Source: Isochrysis galbana (Eukaryota > Haptophyta > Isochrysidales > Isochrysidaceae). Taken from it: a stretch of DNA of 55,000 nt. The first letter of the stretch is position 1, and the number at the start of each line of letters is the position of its first letter. The DNA lies in NCBI GenBank assembly GCA_018136815.1, contig CM030943.1, positions 2,789,403 to 2,844,402 of the forward strand, written 5' to 3'. The notes beneath the pieces were generated by a model. The model ran no database searches. It saw only the letters and a list, made by a program, of their open reading frames with translations, and was not told the origin of the DNA. This document shows, piece by piece, positions 9,478 through 20,830 of the stretch. Both the position numbers and the translations under genes were made by a program.

Positions 9478-9694
9478 CTAACGGCGGTTGCGGCCGAGGA
9501 CGACGAGACGACGAAGGTAGGCGCGGTGGGCGTCGGGAATCTTCGGCTCGCCCTCGCAAAGGAAGCGAGCGTTGAGCGCTCGTAATCGGGAGCATTGAAC
9601 GAATGTATCGAGAAGCGAGAGGGGTGGCGGTCCAGGCCGCCGAGGAATCGAGAAGTCAACGAAGCATATGGCGGCGGCCTCGCCTATTCCCTAA
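9391..9694 (-). repeat. Mosaic duplication at the gag-pol junction
   Basis: The roughly 90-bp stretch 9391-9482 recurs at 9604-9694. Between them lie a copy of the gag C-terminus and a short segment matching a later part of pol (around 9575-9602 versus about 9055-9090). In copy 2 the region is single and collinear (52440-52620). Confidence 0.8.
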
Positions 9695-11043
9695 CGCCGG
9701 CTCGCCCTCGCAAAGGAAGCGGATGAACGGTTGACAGTAGTACGGTGAATGGGCTCCATCGCCCGTCCCATATCGCCAATTGTCGGGGTGGTCGGGACGA
9801 GCCGTATCGTGATCGGGAGGAGCGGGGCGGAAGGCACAATACGCACAGCCGGTGGCTGTGGTCCATACACCGCCCTCAGACGTCGGGCGCTGCGTGCGAG
9901 GCACCTTCATAGATGCGTCGGTCGGACGGGCCCTGGCAAATGAAGCAGCCAGGTCAGCATGCCCACAATAGCGTGACATCGGGTCGAAATCAACCTTGGC
10001 GTTACGCCAAGATTCCAAATCCCATTTGGCACCCTCGGGATGGCCGAGGTTGTCCGCAGGCGGCGCGCAGCGGCGGCTCTTTTGCGATGGCGGTGCGTCG
10101 AGAGGTGGGAGTCCACCCTCCAACTTGGGAGGCGGCTCCCTGGTGTGGTCGGTGCGTCCCTGGTGGGACCGATCTCCATTACGATGATTTCGAGTATCGG
10201 GACCGCGGCTGCCCCCGGAGTTAGCGGCCGACGGTTTGTCGCTCTTGTCCGGAGCCGGCTTCGACGAACCCAGGCGGTCCTTAACCATCCGAACGACGTC
10301 GTCGATGTGGGCGATTGTGAGCGGACCGTCCGCCTGCTTGCTGCTCCGCGAAGCCTCAGCACGTGCCTGCTCCGCTGGAGCCAGCACCATGCGCGCGATC
10401 GAGATGCAAGACAGCGAGTGATGCGGCGCGTCTCCGGCGGCAACCGCCTCTATGCCTCGCTTCCACGCTTTGAGGAACTCGAACGAGTTCTCCGCTCCCC
10501 GTGCGCGGTCGCTTTCGTCGGCTTTGACGCAGGCGTCGAATCTCTCGTTGATTTCGTGCGTGAAGGCAGGGAACTTGAAGACGTTAGCTGCCGTCACCGT
10601 CGGGTCATTCATTTTGCGAACGAAGGCGTCGGTCACGCGAGTGGCCAGAGTCACTAAGTCCTCGCCCTCCGAGCGCGTGGTGCAACGGTCCCATTCCGCG
10701 GACGCAGTCTCTTTGGCGAAACCTTTTGCCCCGGCGGCGAATGATTGGTCGCACTTTGCGATCAGCACGTCGGCATGCAAGCACGGGTTAGCGCAGAGAA
10801 CCAAGTCCCTAACCGCATCGAGAACATAGGCCATGATGCGAGGATGGCCCTTCTTTGGATCGCGAGCGGCGAGGAGGAGGCCATTGAGAGCGTCCTGCCA
10901 GTCCACGCCCGAGGTGAGTGAGCCCTCGAGTGCGCGGATCAGTTGCATTCGAAATCCGTCCCAGGAAGCAGCAGCCTTGTTCGGATCGGTAGAGCGAAGG
11001 TCGGCGGGGAAGCGTAGCGACTGCAGGCTCTCGAGGCTAGACT
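9656..11043 (-). CDS. gag: Ty3 gag C-terminal part (copy 1, split)
   Basis: About 460 residues nearly identical to the C-terminal part of the copy 2 gag. It resumes at SSLESLQSLRFPADL, exactly where the gag at 17816 was broken by the DNA transposon. It holds an alpha-helical capsid-like segment, a Lys/Arg-rich stretch, and a Cys/His group (CGH, GCAYC, then H and C toward the end) that could bind zinc but is not a classical CCHC knuckle. At GEP the frame departs from copy 2 because of a short deletion that also removes the gag stop from this frame. Structural protein of the retroelement particle. Confidence 0.85.
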
Positions 11044-11059
11044 TAGCCCGGTCACTCAC

Positions 11060-11437
11060 TAGGGGGGTGCGAAGGGCACCATCTGTAATGGGCAAACGAA
11101 GGCCTAAATAAGCTCCCTATAGGTTCCGGTATGGGAGATCAGCAAAAAAAACCGGGGGTCTTCCGGCAAAATTTTCGAAAAATACCCGATTTCAGGCCTC
11201 TGACGGCCGTGCGGAAATATATGTCAGGCCCCCCTCCGGTATTATTTTACCGATGGCCTTCATGCGCGCCTCTCGCAGCGAAACACGAAACCATGGGCAT
11301 CGGCAGCTGACCCGGACCAAAGATCCTGGTTCTATACACACAGCAATATATTTTCACTATGTTTTTATGGACTTGAACGCGTACGTAAGTATCGCAAAAA
11401 CTAAAGACGCTAACCGCTAAAAACACCAAGGGCTCGA
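11060..11437. other. Transposon subterminal region
   Basis: No gene. The first 130 bp are conserved in the second transposon end at 45257-45390 (shared TAAGCTCCCTATAGGTTCCG at about 11108-11127), consistent with a terminal recognition region. The rest is AT-richer and unremarkable. Confidence 0.6.
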
Positions 11438-12819
11438 GAACCCAACTTCGACCCGCGACCGGGGGCGCCACGAGGCCGTTCGAGTCACCGCTCACCATAT
11501 GGATGCCGCTACCAGCACCAAAGTGCGGTATGCCGCCCTCACAGCCACGCCAATCGCGCCCGCCGCCCCCGCGCACTGCGTCGAAATCGGCCGCCTGCGG
11601 CCCCCGGTGATGACGTCGTCACGCCTCAAGACGCGCCCTGAGTGCCCAACTTCGACCCGCGACCGGGGGCGCCACGAGGCCGTTCGAGTCACCGCTCGCC
11701 AAATGGATGCCGCTACCAGCACCAAAGTGCGGTATGCCGCCCTCACAGCCACGCCAATCGCGCCCGCCGCCCCCGCGCACTGCGTCGAAATCGGCCGCTT
11801 GAGGCCCCCGGTGATGACGTCGTCACGCCCCAAGACGCGCCATGAGTGCCCAACTTCGACCCGCGACCGGGGGCGCCACGAGGCCGTTCGAGTCACCGCT
11901 CACCATATGGATGCCGCTACCAGCACCAAAGTGCGGTATGCCGCCCTCACAGCTACGCCAATCGCGCCCGCCGCCCCCGCGCACTGCGTCGAAGTCGGCC
12001 GCTTGAGGCCCCCGGTGATGACGTCGTCACGCCCCAAGACGCGCCATGAGTGCCCAACTTCGACCCGCGACCGGGGGCGCCACGAGGCCGTTCGAGTCAC
12101 CGCTCACCATATGGATGCCGCTACCAGCACCAAAGTGCGGTATGCCGCCCTCACAGCTACGCCAATCGCGCCCGCCGCCCCCGCGCACTGCGTCGAAGTC
12201 GGCCGCTTGAGGCCCCCGGTGATGACGTCGTCACGCCCCAAGACGCGCCCTGAGTGCCCAACTTCGACCCGCGACCGGGGGCGCCACGAGGCCGTTCGAG
12301 TCACCGCTCGCCAAATGGATGCCGCTACCAGCACCAAAGTGCGGTATGCCGCCCTCACAGCCACGCCCATCGCGCCCGCCGCCCCCGCGCACTGCGTCGA
12401 AATCGGCCGCTTGCGGCCCCCGGTGATGACGTCATCACGCCTCAAGACGCGCCATGAGTGCCCAACTTCGACCCGCGACCGGGGGCGCCACGAGGCCGTT
12501 CAAGTCACCGCTCACCATATGGATGCCGCTACCAGCACCAAAGTGCGGTATGCCGCCCTCACAGCTACGCCAATCGCGCCCGCCGCCCCCGCGCACTGCG
12601 TCGAAATCGGCCGCTTGAGGCCCCCGGTGATGACGTCGTCACGCCCCAAGACGCGCCATGAGTGCCCAACTTCGACCCGCGACCGGGGGCGCCACGAGGC
12701 CGTTCAAGTCACCGCTCACCAAATGGATGCCGCTACCAGCATCAAAGTGCGGTATGCCGCCCTCACAGCCACGCCAATCGCGCCCGCCGACCCCGCGCAC
12801 TGCGTCGAAATCGGCCATC
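11438..12819. repeat. 204-bp tandem repeat array, about 6.8 copies
   Basis: Units start at 11438, 11642, 11846, 12050, 12254, 12458 and 12662 (last one partial) with a few point differences each, beginning with CCCAACTTCGACCCGCGACC. The length is 68 codons, so several frames stay open through the array; these are not credible genes. Each unit has a near-palindrome around TGATGACGTCGTCA, and in one unit (about 12422-12437) it is the perfect palindrome GTGATGACGTCATCAC. The array ends within a few bases of the stop codon of the transposon gene. Confidence 0.95.
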
Positions 12820-15800
12820 TTATGGCCCCGGCGAGTACTCCATGGACTCATCGTCATCGCTCACATCCGACTCGTCAAACTCCTCGGGGTCAGGGAGGAC
12901 GGCGCCTTGATACTCGGCGATGGCTGTGACCGGCAGGCCATCCGCATCCTGATAAAACAAAGGGAGCAAGGCCGATGAGCGCACGCTTGGTCGACTTGGG
13001 CTTGCGGATGGGCGCAGCTCACCTCCCATGTAGCAATATCCGGTGGAAAGCCTTTCCATAAAACCAAATACAACTTGGTTCCAGCCGGAATATCACTCCG
13101 CCCGGGCACCTCGCCGCCGTCAGCTACCATCTCATCCAGGAGGCAATCGATTTCGAACTCCTCGTTCTGGTACCACTCGTAGCCGAGGTACTTGATGAGT
13201 TTGCCCATGCCCTTGCGTCGCGTTGCTTGGCGCCGGCGGACTCCTCGACCCTCGTAGCCGTCGTCGCCGTCAGCCAAGTCATTGGCGGCTACACCGAACT
13301 CGCTGAACAAGAGGGCCTGCAAGCGGACGACGTAAGCCTTCCGGTTCGCGAGATTCGTCGCTTTGATGTCGCGCTGGTGCAGCAGTTTGAGGATCTTGAG
13401 CTGGTCTTTCAAGTCCTCGTTGGACATCGTCTTGAGCTCGGAGTACTTCATCGCCCGACGTACTTGCCGTAGACGATCGAGCTCATCCGCCTTCTTCTTG
13501 CGCAAGGAGCTGATGCGTGCGAGTTTCGCCTGCCGCTCGGGAGCTTTCGCCTCGCCATGAGTCGCGCGCTCCGCTCTCATAGTCACACGCATCTTCTTGC
13601 GCGCGATCGTGCGAGCAGCGCCCCAGTAGCGGTCGCGATGCGCATGGTCATAGGCCCACATGACCGTGCGATCTCTTTTGCAGGCGACCGCGCCCACACG
13701 CGTGTCGTGGCGAGACACACCTTCGCGCTGTGCGCGTCGCTTGACTGCCGCAAAGAGAGTCTCGACGCCAGTACTCGTCGTGGGACAGCCGTCCAAGAGC
13801 TTCCGCATCGCTGGCGTCACCTTTTCGGCCGAGAACTTGCCGCCAAACACGAACTCAGCGGCGTGGTTCTCCAACGCAGGGATCATCGCGGTGAAGGCGG
13901 CCGTAAGCATCTCGCAAACCAACCGTCGAGACTCCGGATCGGCGGCGAGCGACGACCGGATTCTCTGCATGTCTATGGCCGCCCGACCGCCTCGAGTCTT
14001 CATTGACGGCGCCGAGCGCGGGAGCACGCGCTGGCCCTTGGCCTCGAGGAAAGTGTCGAGGCGCATCGTTCCCTCAATCACCGCGGACGGATCGGTGGCC
14101 GCCTCTCGGAGCCATCGAAGCGACTCGGGCCAGACGATGGGCAGCACGTCGAGGATGTGCTTGTCATCCCCCGGCTTCACGGCAGTGAGAGTAGGCCACA
14201 CCCAGGCGTCAGAGATAATGGCAAGAGCGCGCACCGCGGCCATTATGTGCGGGGAGCTAAAGCCGGCCAAGATCGCGCTCCGTAGCTTGCCACCAGCCGC
14301 TGTTGCCAAGTCCGCCTCTTCGCGAAGGTAGCCGAGGAGTGAGCTGTCCTGGGCGAATCGGTCGACCACGGCCGCATCCAGGAAGAATATGTAGCTGCGC
14401 CCACCACAGATCGCCAGCAGGTCTTCGACGTTGCCGTAGAGCTTGCCCGCTCTCTCCGGATGCGCCTTCTCCTTGTGCGCGAGCCACTGCGCAAAATTCT
14501 CGCCAATCGCGTAGCCCTTTGAGCTGAAGAGCGCGACGTACTTGGAGACCTCGTAGGTAAGTGCGCAAGCCGGCGAGCTGAACCAGCCTACGCACGTGCG
14601 CATAGCTTTGAGCTTTGCTTTGTCCTTCTCAGCGTCCTCGTCCGAAATATTTAGCTCTCGACGGACCACAACATCGAGAGCCTCGCGCGCCTTCTCACCA
14701 ATGTTGACTGTGGCATGCTCTGCGCACGTCGGCATAATGCTGCCCGTACGCCCCGTGAGGATAAGGCTCGCCGCGCAGCGCCCGTTGGCGGCCCGGTCGT
14801 TTTGGCTCGAGCTTGGCACGAGACTTGTGATCTGCGACTGCTTCTTGCGCCGGCGCTCGAAGAACGAGAGGCCGTCGTCTGCGAACGTGCAGTCATCGTC
14901 GAGCGGAACTGAGTTGGCCTCGAGCGCCTCCGCAAGCGCAAGGTCGTGGAAGAGACCGGCGGCTTCCCCCGCATCGGTGATCGCCTTCAACGCGGCGTTG
15001 TAAGTGTTGCGCTGGCCCACCGCTGTCTTATCGGCAATAGCCGAGATTGAGAGGATGCGCGAGTCAAGTTTGCCTGTATTTTTGTCGCGCCGAGAGAGTA
15101 TTTGGCCCAGGAGCTCGCGTTGCTGCGAATTGGCGCCATCCGCTACGTAGCAATAGCTTCCGTCGATGTCCTCCATTAGCCACTCAGCAGTCTGAGCGTG
15201 AGAGAGAGTATGGTCAGTAGATGCAATAAAATGTTTCAGGTCTTACTCTGCTGCTCCGATGGGCGCCGCAATAGCGCCGGTGACGTGGGCTAAGGGTGAG
15301 GGCATTGCATTAGCCGCGGTTGCACAGGAGAAGGCGGGCTCATCCTACCTGGATGTTATGAAGCTCGCCACCAATGGCCGGCAGCTGCTTGCAATGAGAG
15401 ACGCCAGGTATCCAGTATACTTGGCGAGGCTCATAGCAACGCTGGCCGCCCTCAGTCTTAACTAGCACCTTCTTCTCGCGGTGCGGCAGCGTGATCTTGT
15501 AGAAACGCGCAAAAATAAGGAAAAGCTTGGGCACCACGTTCCGCGAGACGCCGCAATCAGCAATCAGCTACAACAAGGGTAGAGGTGGGGTGGGTCAACC
15601 TCATCGCAGGCGGGCATGATCAAAGTGCTTCTCAGGGCATTCTGGGCGGTGCCCGCGCTCACCTCTAGTGCGGTGAGATCCACCTCCGTCGAGAAGTGGC
15701 CGTTCACGAAGAAGTACTCCTTCGGCGGCTTGATGATCGCTTCGTACTTGATGCGCAGCGCCCTCTCACGATCCAACTGTTCCTGCAATGCCTCAACGTG

Positions 15801-17680
15801 AGCTTGGGCCTCTTGAAGGCTCGGCTCGTTTGCGTGCCGCGCCGCCTCGCCAGCGGCAAGTTGCTGAAAGGCCTCTTCGAATTTTTTCGCCTTCTCTTGC
15901 GCGAGCTTTGCGCGCCGCTTGTCTAGGTTGGCCTCGGCAAGGGTGCGTTGACCTGCTCCGCGCCGCTGCCGGAGCTCTTTGACGAGAGCATCCTTTTCCT
16001 CCAACTCCTTTTTCAGGCCGCCGAGACGCGAGCTGCGCAGCAAAGCGATCTGATCCTCTAGCCTGGCCACATTCTCGTGAAGCTGCAGCGCCTCCTCCTC
16101 GATCTCGAGATATCGCCGCTTATCTTCTCTGCGCTCGCGCCGATGCTCATCACGCATCGCGCCCATGGCGGCAGCCGCTTCATTCTCCACACGACGACGC
16201 CGGAGCTCAGCTTCCACGCCCGCCTCCTTTGCGTCCGCCTTTGCCTTTCGAGTGGCCGCCCTCGCCGCCTTCAGTGCCGACTCCGACGCAGCTAGAGCGC
16301 GGCACGTCTCCTCGCGCTGCTCCCGCTCGTTTGCCAAAGCCATTTCATTGCGCGCAAGCAAGCTCGCCATGGTGGCATGGCTCCGATCGTGCTCGAGCTG
16401 CAGCCGTAGCGCCGTCTGAGCCTCGTGCTGTGCGCGCCTTTCCACCTGCACCACGCTTCGCTGAGCCTCGGCCATTGCTTGCCTCGCCGCCTGAGCTGCC
16501 GCTCGCAGCTGGCGCAGCTGAAGATCTTGTTGCCACACCACAGTACGCAGGCGGCGAAGTTCGCCTAGCTGCTTTGGCGAGTGCGGCGGCCTGCCTCGCA
16601 CGTACGCGGCAATAATTTGCAGCAAATGGCTCTCAGCAGCCAGCAGCTGCACGGCGCTATATGCGCCTAGCCGTGGGTGCAGGCCAGCCGCAAAGGCACG
16701 GAGCCGAGCCTCATCATTAGATGCGCTCGACTCCACATCGCCATTAAGCGGAGGGTCACCGCCGCCGCTACCACCACCACCACCGCCACCGCTGCTGTCA
16801 CCGCCGCCGCCCCTGCCTCCGCCACAGCTGCCGTCGCTACTGCCGCTGCCGCCGCCGGTGATGGCCATTTGATACAGCTCATGCTGATCCTGCACGACAG
16901 CTGCCAACGCTGCCTTCGCTGCCGCCAGCCTTGCCGGATCGGCGCCCACACACTTTCGCACGCGCCGCTGAGCAACCTCCAAGGCGTGTGCGCTCGCCTT
17001 GCGCGAACGCTCAATGTGCATTGCGCACGCCTTCTCCGCGGGTGAGGCCACTTCAGTGAGGCCTCGCGGGGCCACCACTGAGTCGGTAGACAGGCACAGG
17101 ATCGCACGGCAGAGTATCACTGCCGCATTAGTGAACTCTCCTGTGCGACCCTGTGCCTTGGCCTCTGCTGCGCTGGACTTGGCGTACGCATGAAGCGCGT
17201 ATGCATGAGTCCAGCGCAGGCCACCATCGGGCCGAGCTTGCACATGAGCCCTGGGCTCAATGCGCTCGCCTCGGCGAACGGCCTCCATGAGGGCCTGAAC
17301 TTCTGGCAGCGCTCGCCAGCGCTCGCCAGCGTCCCAGGGGCCGGCCTCATGGAGGTCGGGCCGTGTCGAATTATCGTATGCCTGCGGCGCGATGGGCGGG
17401 GATATGTCACTACCGGACTGTGCGACCCTCGAGATCGAGCGTGCGACCCACCAGGGACCTCCCACATCCCTCGCGAGGCGCTTGAGCTTGGGCTCCTCAC
17501 CAGCTGGCAGCCATTGCGAGGCCGACAGCCGGCGATCGGCCGACGCGGAACCTCCGCGTTTCTTATGGGGATTCGCCCGACATTCACTGCTTTGATTCCC
17601 TCACGCGCGCAATCCTCCCATTCTCCCAAAATAGACCTCCATGGGCCGGACAAGGCGGGGGAGTCACTCACCGACGCCAT
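12820..17680 (-). CDS. Transposon protein with coiled coil, SAP-like segment and chromodomain
   Basis: Five exons rebuilt by hand: 17680-17501, 17381-15663, 15567-15349, 15191-13023, 12948-12820. All four introns are GT-AG (119, 95, 157 and 74 bp) and phase 0, giving 1471 residues. Order: an N-terminal region, a Gly-rich linker, a long Ala/Glu/Arg coiled coil (exon 2), a conserved-looking block beginning EYFFVNGHF and YCYVADGAN, a large central region (NVEDLLAICGGRSYIFFLDA; a later segment with CPTTSTGVETLFAAVKRR), a SAP-like helix pair (LKTMSNEDLKDQLKILKLL), and a chromodomain (LYLVLWKGFPPDIATWE) interrupted by the last intron. Its position inside terminal inverted repeats makes it the probable transposase, but I cannot assign catalytic residues. 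The start at 17680 is the first ATG compatible with splicing; it could lie at 17767. Confidence 0.8.
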
Positions 17681-17815
17681 GGATTTTCGTGGGGTAGAGG
17701 GGGTTCGCGGGGGGGGGGGGGGGGAGGGGGGGCAGGTAAGGGGGGTCCCTGGGGAATCCTTGGACACCCAGGAGGGATGGAAAATAGTTGTTAAAAAGCG
17801 TGAGTGACCGGCCTA

Positions 17816-19341
17816 CTAGACTTAGCATCGCGAGTGCCGCCCTTAGTGCGGACGAACGTACGAGCGCGCACCCATTTCGTAAGAGTGCGAGTCGTATAGA
17901 TGATGCGGGCATGCCAAGACTCACCAGAGGGGACCTCACGGGCCGCCATCACCTGGTATTCGAGTGGGGCATTAGCGGAGTCGGAGTAGGCCTTGCCGTG
18001 GCGCCCATAGTGTCGTAGCCATTGTTCAAGAATGTCCGGCTCATCAGACAGGGCTGGGTCCGCGGGAGGAGCGGCGTGGCGCTTAGCGTGACGTCGACTC
18101 TCCCGGGTACCCTTATGGCCAGACTTAGACTTAGAGGCGTGGGGGCGGAGAGATCGACGAGAGTTAGAGTGTAAACCTTCGGGGGCCATCATAGACGGCC
18201 GTCCCTCCCGAGTATTATAGCCTTTGGCGGCGGCGGCATAGTGGCCACCCTTGGCGCGGCGAGGCTTGCGGCGCGAGTCCGTAGACTCGGATGATCCATC
18301 GGAATCCGAATCGCTGGTCGACGAGGAGTTAGACGAACGCGGGCTAGAAACCGGGGACGAGGACGAGGAGGACGAAGAGGTAGGGGAGCTGTCGCGGCGG
18401 CGGCGGCGGTTCTTCTTCTTGTCCTTACGAGTCTTGTTAGATTTCGATGAGGAGCGAGGGAGCGGCGGTGGCGGAGGCAAAACAACTTCGCCGCCATCAT
18501 CGGATGGAGGTGGAGGCGGGCTGGCTGCCTGGACTGGAGCAGGAGGGAGTCGGCCTCGTTCAATCGCGTTGGTGACTGCGGCGAGCTGCTGTGAGAACTG
18601 TGCGGCCATGGCCTGCATGAGCTCGATATAACGCAGCTCGACGGGGTTGAGCCCCGGTGAAGCCGAAGAAGTTGGCGGCGGGACCGTAGCGGACGGTGGG
18701 GAAGGAGAAGGAGAGAGATGAAGAAGGGAGTCGGGCAGCAGACCCGGGGTCTCCTCACACCGAGATGGCTGACTTGGAGCGGCTGAGGCGACCGAGAGGC
18801 GATCGAGGGAGGCATGATAGGGCTCGTAGGCGGCCTCCGAGTCCGATGGTAATGGTGGCGGTGCCTCGAGGCAGGCGCGAGAAGAGGGGAGGAATCCTTC
18901 CAGAGGATTTTCCTCACCCTGGTGAGACTCGGGCTTGGACCTGCCCTCCATGGGCTCCGGCGGCGATGGCGGAGATGATGGTGGGGGGACCGCAGAGAGA
19001 TCAGGAGGCGAGGGAAGGGAGGGCATCATCTCCCACTGCGAGGGTGGTGGTGGATGTCCGTCCGAAGAGGAGATAGGGGGCAGGGCAGGCATGATGCCCG
19101 ACTCTGCAGAGGTGGAGGAGACCCCCATTGAGACGTCCAGCGCGGGACGCACCGGATGAGATTCTACACCTGACGAATTGTGATGGCCCATAGGGCCTGA
19201 GGGCAATGAGGAAGGGGCCATGCCGGCGGCAGGCGCGGCGGAGGAGACGAGTTCGGAGGTGCTGACGGGCTGAGGCCCGTCAGCAGAGGAAGGCGGGCAG
19301 GCGGGCTTGAGCGAGGGCGAGGACGGCGGCGAAAGCGACAT
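17816..19341 (-). CDS. gag: Ty3 gag N-terminal part (copy 1, split)
   Basis: About 508 codons from the ATG at 19341 (MSLSPPSSPSLKP), chosen because it is the first ATG after the leader repeat region and opens the sequence shared by all copies. It is Pro/Ser-rich and low complexity to about residue 250, then has a helical segment (IELMQAMAAQFSQQL), an Arg/Ser-rich block, and a conserved part ending ...GGTRDAKSS. There the DNA transposon interrupts it; the rest of gag is at 9656-11043. The same frame is open upstream through the leader but without a better start. Confidence 0.85.
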
Positions 19342-19662
19342 CGAGCGAGCGGCGAGAGGTGAGGGTGAGTGAGAGGAGGGCTGTGTTGGCAGGGGCTGGT
19401 GAGGCAAGGAGAGTTTGTAGGGTACGAGTGTTACGAGAGCGAGAGCGACGAGAGCGAGAGCGACGAGAGCGAGAGCGACGACGGATGACGACTGACGACA
19501 GGACGACGGACAACGACACCCAGGAAAACACTCCGACTCTCGCCCCACGACTTTCTCACATAACTCGACTAAAATCAAACCCAAACACTCCGGCCAGACG
19601 ACGACGGACGACGATCAGAAGGCGATCTGTCGGCGATCCCGTCTGGAAGGGGAATCGCACCA
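19342..19662 (-). mobile_element. Ty3 copy 1 leader and primer-binding site
   Basis: Candidate primer-binding site TGGTGCGATTCCCC at 19662-19649, then an untranslated leader with three copies of an 18-bp GAGAGCGAGAGCGACGA-type repeat (19436-19485). Other copies in this window have two units. Confidence 0.65.
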
Positions 19663-20029
19663 TAACGGAAACGAGGGGCAATCCTGCCGCACAGGATTCC
19701 AAGAGACTTACCGAATAAGACGAGAGAGATGCGGTGTGCCTAAGGGGGAGATGTGAAGAGATTGCAAATTAAACCTGATTGCAATCACTGAAGTAGATAG
19801 AGAAGCGCGGAGAAGATAGCGAATTAAACCTAGTTGCAAGGCGCCTAGGATGAAGAAAGGTGGGGAAACTTCCCTTCTCTTCGAGAGAAAGAGAGAGGGC
19901 GCTCCATAACCCAAGATCCTATGCGTCCAAGCGAAGCTTTTGACCGAGAACGAGAGAAAGCAGAGAATTATAACGATAAATGCCGAACGACGAAGAGAAG
20001 CCTAACGAGCGTCGATTCGCGAATGCGAC
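19663..20029 (-). repeat. 5' LTR of Ty3 copy 1
   Basis: Nearly identical to 3841-4208 and the same length. The outermost TG has lost its T (position 20030 is a G on the plus strand), and unrelated sequence starts at once. It contains TTATAAT and GTAAGT (19713-19708). Confidence 0.75.
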
Positions 20030-20830
20030 GTTCTACTTCCAAATACGGGGGCAAATACGGAGGGGGTTTCAAATACGGCAAATACGGTCTGTATTTGGTT
20101 TGCATACAAATACGGCGAATACGTATTTCCCATCTAGGGCGATATAAGCCATTCTTATCCCTCATGGGATGCCACCGACTTAGGCGAAGAATTGTTGCTG
20201 GCCTATGTCTTTGACGCTTGAGCACATTTCAGCCTCGAAGGTAAGCTTGTACCTTTCTCGGGAATGGGAATGGCAACGATTGGGAGAATCAGGTTGCGCC
20301 TTTGGCGATGGGGGAGCGTCAGAGCTTTATTGTTGTGTTAGTATAACCTTAGTGCTGCGGGATGGCTCGTCCGGTGGATGTGGCTACGAATGCTAGACAA
20401 CAAGATGTCCTACGACGCTATAAGTTCTAACGACAACGAACGAGGCCGAGGGGAACCGTGGGTAGCCTACAACAGTCACAAGACAACAAGATCACAAGAC
20501 AGAGGGGAAAGAAAGGCGAGAGAATTAGACACCGCGTGGACATGACTGAGAAAATAGGCGATAAAGACCAAAAGGAGGGAGAACCGCAGAGATTACCCTT
20601 CTGCGCGTCGTTGTGCGAGCCCAAGGCCCGCCTCCTCCTCCCCCCCTTCATCGATGACTCGGCTCGCGTATCAGCGCCCTGCAAGAAGGAAGGCGATCGC
20701 GCGTGCAAAGTGTGCGACTTCCTGTCTTACCCGGCCCCCAGTTGGTCTTCTGTTCTCCGTGCCCCCACGCCAGACGCATGCAGCCTTCTGACTCGCATCT
20801 CTGCGCTGGCAACCCGTTGCCCTGCCGATT
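20030..20830. other. Intergenic with AAATACGG repeats
   Basis: 20035-20125 has five AAATACGG words plus inverted forms (GTATTTGG, CGTATTT). The remainder, up to the GTPase gene, shows no convincing coding frame and probably includes its promoter and 5' UTR. Confidence 0.5.

Larger units (their letters stand above)
11044..17815 (-). mobile_element. DNA transposon with chromodomain protein, 6.77 kb
   Basis: Inserted in the gag of Ty3 copy 1. Ends are TAGCCCGGTCACTCAC (11044-11059) and GTGAGTGACCGGCCTA (17800-17815), inverted repeats matching at 15 of 16 positions, flanked by the direct duplication CTAGACT (11037-11043 and 17816-17822). Deleting the element and one duplication restores the uninterrupted gag of copy 2. 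A related left end occurs at 45241, confirming the boundary. It encodes one 5-exon gene on the minus strand and has a 204-bp tandem array between the gene's stop codon and the left end. TAG/CTA ends recall hAT-type elements, but the 7-bp duplication and the protein do not clearly fit, so I leave the superfamily open. Confidence 0.9.

Noticed and set aside
11438-12819. Possible CRISPR-like array
   Set aside because: Units are contiguous 204-bp repeats without spacers, in a eukaryotic transposon.
11499-12929. 476-codon open frame on the plus strand
   Set aside because: It exists because the repeat unit is 204 bp (68 codons); it is antisense to the end of the transposon gene and has no domain.
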